The notes: a model not told the origin generated them from the sequence alone. Numbered from the stretch's first letter, positions 36,326 through 46,322 are shown. The stretch: DNA of 64,000 nucleotides from an uncultured Bacteroidales bacterium (GCA_937907165.1 CALCUH010000150.1:28769-92768), one strand, 5' to 3'. A program made the numbers and translations.

Positions 36326-38266
36326 TTATTTACGTAAAATCTGATTGTCCAAAGTAATCCATTTCACCTGTTCCGGCGTTCCGGAATTAGGAAGCAATGA
36401 TTTACCATCACCGCTGATGAAACCCTTCTTGGAACGAACCCTCACGATAGCGGTTCCCTGCTCGCTGATTTCCATTCCATCATAGATGCAAGGCACCACA
36501 ATCACACCTTTGTCATTGATCAAGCCCCATTTGCCGACCATCTTGACTGGCGCCACTCCATCTATATAATTTGCTCCGAAATCTTCAAAGATATATGGAG
36601 TCTCAATAGTGCTTTGCGCATCTTCCGCCTCCAGCACGAGCGCCTTCAGTCCGTTCTTCTCCTTCGTGACGACAGGGACCTCCACAGACAACTGTCTCAT
36701 ACGCTTCTTGAAATCCGGTGTCTGGTTGTCCAGTTTCTTACCCGTCTTATCGATGAAGAAACGCTCCCCGTTCATCTTTACCCTCGCCATTCCGTTACGG
36801 AAAGAAAATGCCTCGTCATATTGCGGTTTGATGATTTCCTTGCCCTTCATGTCGATGAAACCGAACTTACCCTCTTTCGAGACAGGGATCAAATCACCCT
36901 TGTCGGAATGGGCGTAAGACCAATGCTCTTTCCAGTCGGAGAAAGTATATTCATACTTCAAAGAAGAGAACTCCTTTAACGACTCATTGATAAAGCCCCA
37001 TTTGCCCTTCTTTTGGACAGGGCAGACGCCGTTGACGAAAGTGAGGGCGTCATCATATTCAGGCGAAGCGATCACCTTGCCCGTCTTATCGATGAAGTTC
37101 CAGACCATCTTATCCTTCTTCTGCATCTCGACAGCTGTTCCCGCTTCAGAATTGAAAGGACGCACATCATCGAATTGACAAGGGATAACCAACTTACCCG
37201 TGGCGTCGACGAATCCCTTCTTGCCATCCTTCTCCACCGTAATATAGAGACTTCCCTCTTTACCTATGGATTGATACTCGCAAGGAAGAATCTCCTTGCC
37301 CTCCACATCATAAGCGCCATAACCAGCGGAACCCTTGATGATAAAATAGGAGACAGGTCCTCTGAACGGACCCGAAATCTGGTCGAACGAACATGGGACC
37401 ACCTCCTTGCCTTTGATAGAGACGATGCCATATTTCTTTTGGTTGTTAATTTTTTTCATGACGATGGAATAACCATCGACAAACGGCCACACGTCGTCAT
37501 ACGGAGTCTCCGCCAACGAATATTGCTTCAACGGATTATGCAAAGGTTTGAGCTCGCCAGCATCTTCCGACGCCATGAGATCGTCAGCCGCTTTCACTTC
37601 CGGTTCGGTAATCGTATCAATCACCGCGCCCGTGCGATCGATATGTATCAGGCGGCCATCCTTTTTCAAGGCACAACGCCCGTCCATCGAGAAGGAAGGA
37701 TCAGTCTGATTATCGAATTGGCAAGAGATGGTCATGATTCCGAACTTATCGATGAAACCGATAGAGTCATTATCCCCGACGACAGCCGCCAAACCATTTG
37801 AGAAGCCTACGGCACGTTTATATCCGGCAGGGATGACAATATTACCCTTGGTATCGGCGAAGCCCCACATACCACCATCCTTAACAGGCGCCATGCCTTC
37901 GTCAAAATTTCCTATTTCGTCGAATTTGCAAGGAATCACCTCCTGGAGTTTCGTGTTCAGATAACCATACTTACCATTTTTCTTCACCTTCATGATCGTA
38001 TCTTGGAAACGATAAGCATCAATCTCCTTCTCCCTATCATACGTAGGAGGGAGGAGTTGTTCCCCGTTATAATCGATGAAGCCGATTTTACCGCTTACCA
38101 CAACAGGCACAAGCCCTTTCTGCGGTATTCCCACTTCCGGATAACGCAAAGATGCGACACGCATTCCCAATGTGGCGGGAACCGATTGAGTCTGTGCGCT
38201 AACCATAGGAACGCTCAGCGCCAAGAGGCAGAGCGACTCAAAAAATCTTTTCATATTCATGCTCAT
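36326..38266 (-). CDS. Exported WG-repeat protein
   Basis: The 646-residue product has a signal peptide (MNMKRFFESLCLLALSVPMVSA, after two optional residues) and about a dozen WG/KWG repeats of ~50 residues, each like 'PVKDGGMWGFADTKGNIVIPAGYKRAVGFSNGLA'. WG repeats probably form a solenoid or propeller; no enzymatic activity is known. It sits between the sulfatase-fold gene and priA, with 50 and 14 nt gaps. The co-transcription with priA seems to be one of convenience. Confidence 0.9.
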   Translation of the reverse strand: MSMNMKRFFESLCLLALSVPMVSAQTQSVPATLGMRVASLRYPEVGIPQKGLVPVVVSGKIGFIDYNGEQLLPPTYDREKEIDAYRFQDTIMKVKKNGKYGYLNTKLQEVIPCKFDEIGNFDEGMAPVKDGGMWGFADTKGNIVIPAGYKRAVGFSNGLAAVVGDNDSIGFIDKFGIMTISCQFDNQTDPSFSMDGRCALKKDGRLIHIDRTGAVIDTITEPEVKAADDLMASEDAGELKPLHNPLKQYSLAETPYDDVWPFVDGYSIVMKKINNQKKYGIVSIKGKEVVPCSFDQISGPFRGPVSYFIIKGSAGYGAYDVEGKEILPCEYQSIGKEGSLYITVEKDGKKGFVDATGKLVIPCQFDDVRPFNSEAGTAVEMQKKDKMVWNFIDKTGKVIASPEYDDALTFVNGVCPVQKKGKWGFINESLKEFSSLKYEYTFSDWKEHWSYAHSDKGDLIPVSKEGKFGFIDMKGKEIIKPQYDEAFSFRNGMARVKMNGERFFIDKTGKKLDNQTPDFKKRMRQLSVEVPVVTKEKNGLKALVLEAEDAQSTIETPYIFEDFGANYIDGVAPVKMVGKWGLINDKGVIVVPCIYDGMEISEQGTAIVRVRSKKGFISGDGKSLLPNSGTPEQVKWITLDNQILRK

Positions 38267-38316
38267 ATATGTTAATCATTATACAAATCAAACACTTATA
38301 TTCCGGGCATCCGACG

Positions 38317-40134
38317 TCAATCGTTCATATCTTTAGAGATATGCGTGCGCCCCTCATCCGTCAAGAGATCCTCCCTACTCCACTTGTAAGAGAAGGAAGC
38401 CAAAGAGTTCGTCTCATCGAAATGGTCGGAGGCGACATCGAAGAGTCCGCACATCAGCTCGTAAGCCAAATCGTTCGTGAAATACTTCTCCCTATTAGCG
38501 GCAAGCGCCTCATAACGATTCGGATGGTTACGGCGGTACTCGTCGGAGAGATAAGCGAACATCGGTATACGCGTCATGCCATAACCGTCGAAATTCGGGC
38601 ATCTACGTTTATCAGGCACAGTGGCATGGTCGGAAAAGAAGAGCATCGCCTGAAGATTCAGATTCTCTTTAGCATAGTCATAAAACTTATGCAAGACCGA
38701 ATCTGTATAATGGATGGAATTCTCGTAATTCAAGATATTATCCTGCACGTTAGGTTCGCCCCAAACCGTTTGGTCGCTCGGATAGCGGTTGAGGAAATTG
38801 AAATGGTTACCCTTTAGGTGGAGAACCACGAAATTGTTCTTTGACGGATCCACCTCCTTGAGGAATTCGAGGAGAGACTCGTCGTACTGCACCTTGTTAA
38901 GTTCCTGTCTTGTCCACTTCGCCACCTCGGAAGTGTTCGCCACCAGCGTGATAGGCGTATCGGCAGCCCCAAGATGTCCTTGATTGCTATACCAATGCAC
39001 GCAATAGCCCAACTTGTGGGCGATGTCGACAACGGAGCAAGAATTATAGAACTCCGCGTCGTTGTAATTATTTTTCTCCGTGAGCGAGCGTTCAAGAGTA
39101 GGCACCGTCTGCGTGGCGCATGAGTAGACATGCGGGAAGAAGAAGAAATGTTCCCTATCCTCCTTACAACTCCGCAGCCATGGTGTCGTATCATGTTCCC
39201 TTTCCGTGAAAGAACTCATATAATCCTTCGACATCGATTCGCCTATCACCATCATGATGGTGGAAGGACGCTCACTCATCGCACCCAGAGCGGTCACCTC
39301 AAGATTCTCCATACGGGAGGAGAGTTGCGTCTCGTAAAGGCTATTGTTCTTCCGATAGGTCATCACGACATCATAGAGCGCCTTCAAACCTGTGCGGTTC
39401 CAGACGCCCCGTCGTTTCTTCGGAACATACGTTGTGACATAAACCCAGACAGCGAAGGCGATGATTAAACAGACCCACGGACGCTCCGTCAACGTGGCGA
39501 AAGAGAGGTCACAACGCACACAACCGAAAAGGAGGGCGAGGAACGCCAACGCCACACCAACAGCATAGATGACGGGGAACGACTTCACATACTCGATGAT
39601 TTCATTATAGTGCGTCTCCTGCAGAATCTTCATACCATTCGCATCAAGACAAACCTTATAAAGCGCATAATAGACCAAGTGGCAGACCGGCAAGAGAATC
39701 AGCACGAACTCCAAGAGCGCCAAAGCGACCGAGAAAATCGTGGCGACAGTGTCCGGCAAATAGAGCGCCAACGTCTTTAAGCCACCGAGCCACCCCACCA
39801 TATAGACCGCAAAAATGATGTCCATACAATTCTCATACTCGGGAGAGGAATTTCTATTCGTCCAATGGTAGAGCATCGGATACGAAGTAATCCAGAGCAG
39901 AAAAATCGCCCACACCGGAATCATCGGCGCCGACAACAAATCGGTACCCGCAAAGCCCAAGATGGCGAAAGAGGCGAGAACCGTAAAAAGAAGCCGTCTG
40001 AACCACAAACCCTTAGCATTGTGGGCCATTCCCTTGTTGAACGAGAAGTAGGCGACGCAAGAGAGACCGTAAACCAAGGCGCCACCCAATATATATTCCA
40101 TTACATTTTGCATATTTACCAAATTATCTTTCAT
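38317..40134 (-). CDS. Membrane-anchored alkaline-phosphatase-fold transferase (phosphoethanolamine-transferase-like)
   Basis: Five or more N-terminal membrane helices (~residues 8-210) precede a periplasmic catalytic domain. The metal site starts at 'IMMVIGESMSKDYMS', the putative nucleophile Thr lies in 'YSCATQTVPTLERSL', and the late metal ligands are in 'FFSDHATVPDKR'. This arrangement matches EptA/CptA-type enzymes that put phosphoethanolamine on lipid A or core sugars; a glycerol-phosphate transferase is an alternative. A -7 element at 40169-40162 would start transcription near 40155, so I use ATG 40134 (605 residues) rather than the upstream ATG at 40164. Confidence 0.88.
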   Translation of the reverse strand: MKDNLVNMQNVMEYILGGALVYGLSCVAYFSFNKGMAHNAKGLWFRRLLFTVLASFAILGFAGTDLLSAPMIPVWAIFLLWITSYPMLYHWTNRNSSPEYENCMDIIFAVYMVGWLGGLKTLALYLPDTVATIFSVALALLEFVLILLPVCHLVYYALYKVCLDANGMKILQETHYNEIIEYVKSFPVIYAVGVALAFLALLFGCVRCDLSFATLTERPWVCLIIAFAVWVYVTTYVPKKRRGVWNRTGLKALYDVVMTYRKNNSLYETQLSSRMENLEVTALGAMSERPSTIMMVIGESMSKDYMSSFTEREHDTTPWLRSCKEDREHFFFFPHVYSCATQTVPTLERSLTEKNNYNDAEFYNSCSVVDIAHKLGYCVHWYSNQGHLGAADTPITLVANTSEVAKWTRQELNKVQYDESLLEFLKEVDPSKNNFVVLHLKGNHFNFLNRYPSDQTVWGEPNVQDNILNYENSIHYTDSVLHKFYDYAKENLNLQAMLFFSDHATVPDKRRCPNFDGYGMTRIPMFAYLSDEYRRNHPNRYEALAANREKYFTNDLAYELMCGLFDVASDHFDETNSLASFSYKWSREDLLTDEGRTHISKDMND

Positions 40135-40161
40135 GGTCCGCCACAAACGGAAACTATCACG

Positions 40162-40169
40162 CAAAGATA
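40162..40169 (-). promoter_or_regulatory. -7 element before the transferase gene
   Basis: The element reads TATCTTTG on the minus strand and lies upstream of ATG 40134. Its presence excludes the first in-frame ATG (40164) as start. Confidence 0.4.
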
Positions 40170-40170
40170 A

Positions 40171-40310
40171 CTATATTTACTATTTAACTATTTACTATTT
40201 GCAATTTAACCATGTGTATTTCAGAAACACTTACAACCTAACCATCTACAATTCAACTATTTATATTAAGTATTTATAATTTACATATATATATTTTCTA
40301 TTTACCATGT
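40171..40310. repeat. AT-rich degenerate short repeats
   Basis: Variants of 'actatttaa' and 'atttacatata' follow each other with no fixed period between the transferase promoter and the terminator of the next gene. They probably arose by slippage. Confidence 0.5.
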
Positions 40311-40321
40311 TTGTCCATGAC

Positions 40322-40358
40322 AAAAAAAGGACGCCGCACAAAAACGCGCGACGTCCTT
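40322..40358 (-). terminator. Terminator of the BspA-like protein gene
   Basis: The stem AAGGACG (40327-40333) / CGTCCTT (40352-40358), extended by CGC/GCG after a mismatch, is flanked by an A-run that becomes the U-tract on the minus strand. Confidence 0.75.
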
Positions 40359-40380
40359 CTACCGTTATTATTTCAAATAA

Positions 40381-43092
40381 TTATCTGACAATCACCTTGT
40401 AGGTCTTATCGCCGCAGCCCACGAGATAAACACCTTTGGCAGGCGTTTGGAAAGAGACGCTTCCCGCACCCTGGTAAAGGATTTGGCCCAACATGTTTCG
40501 GATCCTCACATCCATTTCAGAAGCACATTCAACAACGATAGCGTCGTCTGCGACGAAGAGAGAAAGTTCAACGTCCGGGTCATTCAGGTAATTCTCCACC
40601 CCATTTGAAGGAGCGAATTCGCCCTTGAATTCCTTCAAGACGTTCGAATCCTTACCAACCGCCGTGAACTTATAAGTGTAATCCGCCACATTACCCTCCA
40701 AGTCGGTAAGCTTATAAGCGAATCCCTGTTTCAAGCTTCTCAGCTCATTCAAGTCCAACGACATCACGTTTCCGTTCTCGTCGAACTGAACCACGCAATA
40801 CACACTATCCTGTTTATAGACGGTCAGCGTGTAGACCACAGCACTATCCACCTGTTCCCAAGTGACCGTTGCGGTCATGTCGTCAATCGTAGCCTTAAAT
40901 CCGTCAGTCTCCTCGTCCAGCCGCACGCTATCCGCACCGGCGCAGTAAATGTTCTTAAACTTGCCCCACACAGCATGCTCTTTGAACGAAGAGAGATATT
41001 CGCAAGGGACGAACAAGTCAGCGTCATAACTAGTAAAAGTGCATTGGAATCTTTCACCATCTTTAATGTCGGGCACATTCGCCAAACAAACTATCCTAGA
41101 AAGGTTATCACAATCCATGAATGCGGATTCTTCGATTTCCACCAAGTTTTCCGGGAATTCGACAAGACTCAGTTTTGAGCAAGAGTTAAACGCCCATGCT
41201 TCAATTTTCCTTAATGTTTTAGGCAAAATGAGACTTCGCAACGAGTCACAATCTTCGAACGCACAAGAAGCAATTGTCTCCACTCCTTCCGGGATGATGA
41301 TGGACTCAACGGTTCTTAAGACAATGCCCTCCACTTCGACATCAATCGGATGATTCTTGAGCACAAATTTCACACTATCTAAACATACCCTCCACCTCGA
41401 TTTACTCACCTCGCACCATTCCTTCAGAGTTCCGCCGAACGCAATCACCTCAAGACTATCACATCCAAAGAAAGCATCTTTAGGGAATCTCACACAATTA
41501 TTAGGCACCACCACCTTCTTCAACCTTTTGCAATCGACGAAAAGGCTATCTTGGTGGAATAGTACGGAGGAAGGAACGGTCACCTGTGTCAGACCGTCAT
41601 GGCCATGAACCAAGATTTCGGTCACGCTGAATTTCTTCTCTTCCAAGAACACATTTTCAGGAATGACCACCTCACCATCTCCCTCTATATCATAGACTTT
41701 GGCGCTTCCGTCCTCACGAGCTATGCAATAGAGGATATGTCCGCTCTCCAACTTATAAGTGAACGTATCCGTCACACCCAACGTCAAAGTCGTATCAGGG
41801 ACGACCGCAGGAACCGTATCTTGGGGTATAGTATCCGCAGGGATAGTATCAGTAGGATAAGCGACCGGCGTCGGGAAAGTATCACCCGGGAAATCGAGGA
41901 TCTCACTAGTTGAGAAACGCAAGTTATCCAACAAGAAAGGCACTTGGCTGCTGTTCAAGCGGAGCTCGAAAGATTTAGCCTGCGACGGAACAGGGATGAT
42001 ATTGGTCATATCCTTCCAAGCGGAAAGCATTGGAGTATTGGGGAACAAAGGCACATTCGTGCCATCATCAAACATTAAAACCGCCTCACCGGATCTATCT
42101 GAAATATTATTCACGCTCTCCAATAATTCGACACGATCCCTCATCAACGCTCTCACATAGATATTTTCAGCGCCCTCTGGGATTTCGATTTGTTCCGTAT
42201 GGAGGGTATCCTCCACCTCCAACCCATGCAATATCTCGTCGCACAAATACTTTCCCTCCGGATCGAACGATTGCGTAGACACATTATCTTCTCTCCATGT
42301 ACGATATGTGTTGCAAGTTTTCTTTTTTCCATAGAAATGATAGCCACTATGAGTCGACATGGTTGTGTGTCCTTTTGTAGTCATATTCCAAATTTCCGCA
42401 TATTCGAAATCCTCCGCCATAAAAGGTTTCTCGCCAGCGGAGCAGACAAAGATATTCTTAATATAGAACCTCATTGCCTCATATGTCATGTAATCGGGGA
42501 AGCCCGTCAAATCCATTTCAGTCACCTCCGTCACACTCGGAGCAGTATAGATATAGCGATATTCCTTCTTATAGAGGCCAGCCTTCGGGTCAGATAGTCC
42601 ATGGAGCTGGATAATGGACTCGCTTCCTATCGGATGGAAGCCCAACTCGCCCTGCTCATCCATCAAGGAGATCCGCAGCAACGGACTGTCCTGATCAGTG
42701 ACAACGAAAGGATCCGCTTGCTCGGCAATCATGTCGGTCAACTCTTTCGGCAACATATATTCGACACACAAAATCCATGCTTTGCTCAAATCGATAGGAG
42801 CCTTCGACAAGTCGAAACGTAGAATTTCAGATTGTTTACGATGGGTATAGAGCGCCGCATTGGAACCATCGGGCGCCTCAACGTCGAAAGTCATCCAATC
42901 ATCATTCTCCGGACTAGCGGATATCGTATCCTCGTCATCAATGTATTTCGCGTCATTAGTCACCGTGTACGACGAATTCAGAGAACCGTCTTTCACAATC
43001 CAATAAACTGGCTCCTCCGCATTCGACAGAAAAGGGAATCCTAACAGGAGGAATAAAAAGAGTTTCACACTTAGAACAAACTTACTATTCAT
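40381..43092 (-). CDS. Secreted BspA-like leucine-rich-repeat protein with C-terminal sorting-type domain
   Basis: The 903-residue product has a signal peptide (ending LSNAEEP), then a large acidic N-terminal half that looks like a beta-sandwich module, and a Pro/Asp/Thr-rich spacer (~420-450). Residues ~500-740 contain LRR_5 repeats ('LEVIAFGGTLKEW', 'VETIASCAFEDCDSLRSLILPKTLRKIEAWAFNSCSKL'). A fibronectin-like unit follows, and the end 'AKGVYLVGCGDKTYKVIVR' matches type IX sorting domains. It is probably surface-exposed and adhesive. Its last ~170 residues are paralogous to those of the 57882-59273 protein. Confidence 0.88.
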   Translation of the reverse strand: MNSKFVLSVKLFLFLLLGFPFLSNAEEPVYWIVKDGSLNSSYTVTNDAKYIDDEDTISASPENDDWMTFDVEAPDGSNAALYTHRKQSEILRFDLSKAPIDLSKAWILCVEYMLPKELTDMIAEQADPFVVTDQDSPLLRISLMDEQGELGFHPIGSESIIQLHGLSDPKAGLYKKEYRYIYTAPSVTEVTEMDLTGFPDYMTYEAMRFYIKNIFVCSAGEKPFMAEDFEYAEIWNMTTKGHTTMSTHSGYHFYGKKKTCNTYRTWREDNVSTQSFDPEGKYLCDEILHGLEVEDTLHTEQIEIPEGAENIYVRALMRDRVELLESVNNISDRSGEAVLMFDDGTNVPLFPNTPMLSAWKDMTNIIPVPSQAKSFELRLNSSQVPFLLDNLRFSTSEILDFPGDTFPTPVAYPTDTIPADTIPQDTVPAVVPDTTLTLGVTDTFTYKLESGHILYCIAREDGSAKVYDIEGDGEVVIPENVFLEEKKFSVTEILVHGHDGLTQVTVPSSVLFHQDSLFVDCKRLKKVVVPNNCVRFPKDAFFGCDSLEVIAFGGTLKEWCEVSKSRWRVCLDSVKFVLKNHPIDVEVEGIVLRTVESIIIPEGVETIASCAFEDCDSLRSLILPKTLRKIEAWAFNSCSKLSLVEFPENLVEIEESAFMDCDNLSRIVCLANVPDIKDGERFQCTFTSYDADLFVPCEYLSSFKEHAVWGKFKNIYCAGADSVRLDEETDGFKATIDDMTATVTWEQVDSAVVYTLTVYKQDSVYCVVQFDENGNVMSLDLNELRSLKQGFAYKLTDLEGNVADYTYKFTAVGKDSNVLKEFKGEFAPSNGVENYLNDPDVELSLFVADDAIVVECASEMDVRIRNMLGQILYQGAGSVSFQTPAKGVYLVGCGDKTYKVIVR

Positions 43093-43117
43093 ATTTTTAA
43101 TATTAGTATTACAAATT

Positions 43118-43149
43118 CAAACTTAGAATAAATTTTTTATTAACACAAT
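43118..43149 (-). promoter_or_regulatory. Promoter of the BspA-like gene
   Basis: On the minus strand ATTG (43149-43146) is followed after 20 nt by TAAGTTTG (43125-43118). Leader ~20 nt. Confidence 0.55.
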
Positions 43150-43187
43150 AGACTGCTTAACAACATTTGAATATTCGGCGTTGACTT

Positions 43188-43220
43188 TTTGTGATTTTTA
43201 ATAATTAACCAATACCTTTG
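43188..43220 (+). promoter_or_regulatory. Promoter of the DUF2157 operon
   Basis: TTTG (43188-43191), 21 nt, TACCTTTG (43213-43220): a full match to the Bacteroidota promoter. Transcription should start near 43227, 30 nt before the ATG. Confidence 0.65.
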
Positions 43221-43256
43221 TATCAAAAGATTTAATATATTCGAAAAAAAAACATA

Positions 43257-44294
43257 ATGACAGATAATACGACAAAGATGGAGGTCACCCTAAAACGGGC
43301 GGACATCTCCACATGGCTGAAGTTCACGGAAATCTTCGCCCTCTCACTTGGGGCGGGGTTACTCCTTTGCGGGATTATATTTTTTTTCGCCTTCAACTGG
43401 CAACACATGCACCGATTCGTCAAACTCGGCATCGTGGCGGCTTTGCTGATAGGCACATTCGTGACGGTGGTCAAGGTACCCATGTGCGACTGGGTCCGCA
43501 ACACCTGCATCTTCGCCATGTGCGTGCTGGTGGGCGCTTTTTGGGCGGTATTCGGACAAGCCTACCAGATGGAAGCAGATTCGAAAATATTCTTCCTCAC
43601 ATGGAGCTTTCTCATTGCGGCATGGGTAGTAGCGGCAGACTTCCACCCTCTCTGGCTTTTCTTCGTCGTTTTAAACACATTCGGTATTCAACATGAAGAG
43701 GTTTCGTTATTTGTGCTGATATCATACACTCTCTTCTTCGAGTATTCGCCGAAGATCATTCCCCACAAGAGCGTCGCTCCAAAATGGTTCATGAGAATAC
43801 TCTTCTTAGCGATATATATCATCAGCGTCTGCATAATTACCCCAAGGATTATAGATGCCCGATTAACCCATCACTATTCGAACCAATCCTCAAATCTGTT
43901 GTTGGGATTGGCTATCGTAGCCAACATTTGGACCTACTTCTACGCCACGAAAAAAAGAGATATCTCGCTCTACTCGGTATTCTTCATCGGTTTGTTCGTG
44001 GAGACGTTTACAACCATCATTACGACATTAAAAATAGACGAATTTTTAAACTCTTTATTCTTATACGGAATCTTTAGCATCGTCATCATCTACTTGATGA
44101 GTCATCATATTCTCAAGAAGAAAAAGAAATGGGAAACGATCGGCAAGGAAGAACCGTCAGAAGAGATGTCCGGTGGGCCGGATACTGCAACCATAGGGAA
44201 GCGTGCGGAGGAAGAACAACCCTCCGAGGTCCCTACGGATGACCAAACGAAAATGGATTCCGACGGGCATGAAGCCTCCGAGGAACAGGAGTAA
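43257..44294 (+). CDS. DUF2157-type membrane protein
   Basis: The 345-residue product begins with a short cytoplasmic helix region ending 'ISTWLKFTEIFALSLGAGLLLCGIIFFFAFNW', the DUF2157 pattern, followed by about nine membrane helices. The last ~65 residues are a hydrophilic, Glu/Asp-rich tail. It opens an operon with a DUF4401-like protein and a GDYXXLXY protein, a combination found in several bacterial phyla. Function is unknown; an envelope role is likely from the topology. Confidence 0.85.
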   Translation: MTDNTTKMEVTLKRADISTWLKFTEIFALSLGAGLLLCGIIFFFAFNWQHMHRFVKLGIVAALLIGTFVTVVKVPMCDWVRNTCIFAMCVLVGAFWAVFGQAYQMEADSKIFFLTWSFLIAAWVVAADFHPLWLFFVVLNTFGIQHEEVSLFVLISYTLFFEYSPKIIPHKSVAPKWFMRILFLAIYIISVCIITPRIIDARLTHHYSNQSSNLLLGLAIVANIWTYFYATKKRDISLYSVFFIGLFVETFTTIITTLKIDEFLNSLFLYGIFSIVIIYLMSHHILKKKKKWETIGKEEPSEEMSGGPDTATIGKRAEEEQPSEVPTDDQTKMDSDGHEASEEQE

Positions 44295-44314
44295 TAACAA
44301 ATAATCGACACAGC

Positions 44315-45280
44315 ATGGAATTTAGAGACAAACAAGGAGAAGAAAAACTACCCATTTCCCTCAAAGGGCTTTACTTTATCGGAGGACTTTTCTCTTCGTG
44401 CTTATTATTCTTATTCATTATTATTTTTGGTATAAAAAACAACGACGCCATAGGGATTATTATCTTAGGCATCTGCGCCATAGGAATAGCAATCTGCTCC
44501 ACACGTATAGTAGAAACGCAGAAAAGATTATACGCATTCATATTTCCCCTGTTCATAACCGGTTATGGACTAGTGGCGTGTTGGTTCGCATGGTTATATG
44601 ACACCTCAAGCTTCACTATCTTCGGCGTCTTACTGATAACAAGCGTCATCTCATGGATTTTTTGTAGGAACCACGTCCTTCGGCAATGTATTATGCTCAC
44701 CATATTATGGCTCATTCCCCATCTCTTTTTCAAAATAAAGTTCAGCGACAACCCATACTTCATCTACTATGCAATCATCCTGATGGGAATATACATGCTG
44801 ACTATCATCCACGATGCGGATCATATCAAGAATCCTAATGTCGCATCAGAGATTTATGTGCAATACATTCCGACCATCCGTTTCTGTACGGCAGCGATGG
44901 CCATCTACTTTGTTTTGGCTGGGAAGGACCAACTCGGGCAAAGTATCCTCTGCGCCATTCTATCCGCCATCACAATCTCCATATTCTTCATAAAGAAGTG
45001 TTATGGGAAAGAACGCCTCATAGGCTTTGCACTAGCGCTCGTAGTCTTCGCAGCCTCAATCGTCACTCCCAACATCGCACTCGCCATCTTGGGATTACTG
45101 CTCACTTTTACGGTGCTGGATTATGCGGGAATGGCGATGTTCGGAATTTTCCTACTATACTCCATCGGCAAATTCTATTATGATCTTGACACGTCGCTAA
45201 TCCACAAGTCATACGTGCTTATGGGCAGCGGCGCCCTATTCTTATCCCTATTTTTCGTCTATAAAAAGATAGCAAAATGA
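44315..45280 (+). CDS. Polytopic membrane protein, DUF4401-like
   Basis: The 321-residue product is almost entirely membrane-embedded, with about ten helices from residue 15 on, and ends in a short basic tail. It overlaps the next gene by 4 nt (ATGA). The assignment to DUF4401 rests on topology and on its place between DUF2157 and GDYXXLXY genes, not on a clear motif. Confidence 0.75.
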   Translation: MEFRDKQGEEKLPISLKGLYFIGGLFSSCLLFLFIIIFGIKNNDAIGIIILGICAIGIAICSTRIVETQKRLYAFIFPLFITGYGLVACWFAWLYDTSSFTIFGVLLITSVISWIFCRNHVLRQCIMLTILWLIPHLFFKIKFSDNPYFIYYAIILMGIYMLTIIHDADHIKNPNVASEIYVQYIPTIRFCTAAMAIYFVLAGKDQLGQSILCAILSAITISIFFIKKCYGKERLIGFALALVVFAASIVTPNIALAILGLLLTFTVLDYAGMAMFGIFLLYSIGKFYYDLDTSLIHKSYVLMGSGALFLSLFFVYKKIAK

Positions 45281-45780
45281 GCAAAACGAAGTTATATATT
45301 CTCTCCATCAACCTATTGGTGGTGTTAGGCTTTTTCCTCTTCCAAACTTTCCGAGCAGAGGATAAAATCCGGGATGGTGAAACTGTCCTTCTGAAGATCA
45401 GACCTGTCGATCCCCGTTCCCTCATGCAAGGGGACTACATGCAACTCTATTTCAGTCTTTCTGATTCTGTGAAGTACCATAATTATAATGATGGCGGCGA
45501 TACGATGAGATACTGCGTGATCACGCTGGACGACGACCATGTCGCGCAATTCGTCAAAATCCAATCTTCACCCGACGGACTAATGGCTGGAGAGAGGGTA
45601 TTACGTTATTCAATAGGGGAAAACAAAATGGATGTCATTTTCGGCACCAACACCTACTTCTTTGAAGAGGGCTCTAGCGACAAATACAGGGATGCCCAAT
45701 ATGGCATGTTTAAAATGGATACGAAGGGCAACTGCATACTCATCGGGCTATGCGGGAAGGACAAGAAACTGATTGAATAA
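45277..45780 (+). CDS. GDYXXLXY-domain protein
   Basis: The 167-residue product has one N-terminal membrane anchor (LYILSINLLVVLGFFLFQ) and a soluble domain with the family motif in 'LMQGDYMQLYFSLSD' (~residues 50-60, G-D-Y-x-x-L-x-Y). It follows the DUF4401-like gene with a 4-nt overlap, the standard order. The role is unknown. Confidence 0.92.
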   Translation: MSKTKLYILSINLLVVLGFFLFQTFRAEDKIRDGETVLLKIRPVDPRSLMQGDYMQLYFSLSDSVKYHNYNDGGDTMRYCVITLDDDHVAQFVKIQSSPDGLMAGERVLRYSIGENKMDVIFGTNTYFFEEGSSDKYRDAQYGMFKMDTKGNCILIGLCGKDKKLIE

Positions 45781-45841
45781 CGAAATTTTGTTCCAAAGCC
45801 AAGAATCCCCGATAAAAAGAAAATTATTGAATACAGTACGT

Positions 45842-46225
45842 ATGAAACAGATCAACGAAATGAACGAGGCGGAATTAACGGAGTACATCGTCGAGATGAA
45901 AAAGAGAGGCTTGAGTGCCAGGGAGATTGATAACATTTACAACCGATTCAATATCCCGAACGAGACGAGAGCCAGAATCCGTGAAAGGCTCAAAGAGCTG
46001 GATCGACTATTGCGACAGCAGAAAGAACTAGCGGAGAAAAAGGCGATGGGACAACACTCCATCATCAACCTTATCTTGGGCATATTCTTTTTCATTATCG
46101 GATGCGTGATATATAAACTTACAGCGCAGGCGGGCAGATTTTACATGATCAATTTTCTTTTTTGGCTCGCAGGCGTCGTCTATGTCGGACGAGCTATCAT
46201 CTTGTTGGTGAAATCGAAGAGCTGA
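45842..46225 (+). CDS. Small two-helix membrane protein of unknown function
   Basis: From ATG 45842 the product has 127 residues; the frame extends upstream to a TTG at 45773 that overlaps the previous gene, but ATG with MKQINEMNEAELTEYIVEMK is the better start. A charged coiled N-terminal half ('IRERLKELDRLLRQQKELAEKK') is followed by two membrane helices. It is the last gene of the operon and not part of the usual three-gene set. Confidence 0.7.
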   Translation: MKQINEMNEAELTEYIVEMKKRGLSAREIDNIYNRFNIPNETRARIRERLKELDRLLRQQKELAEKKAMGQHSIINLILGIFFFIIGCVIYKLTAQAGRFYMINFLFWLAGVVYVGRAIILLVKSKS

Positions 46226-46274
46226 TGGGATTTCATTTACATAACATATTCATAAGATTCACTTTCACATAACA

Positions 46275-46322
46275 AAAACGAGCCAAGCCTGTGAGCTACA
46301 CTCACATCGACGGGGCGTTTTC
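46275..46322 (+). terminator. Terminator of the DUF2157 operon
   Basis: An inner stem TGTGAG (46290-46295) / CTCACA (46301-46306) is enclosed by AAAACG / CGTTTT (46275-46280 / 46316-46321), and the right arm supplies the T-tract. Confidence 0.65.

Noticed and set aside
40171..40310. Tandem repeat array of functional type
   Set aside because: The AT-rich units have no constant length or sequence; slippage is enough to explain them.
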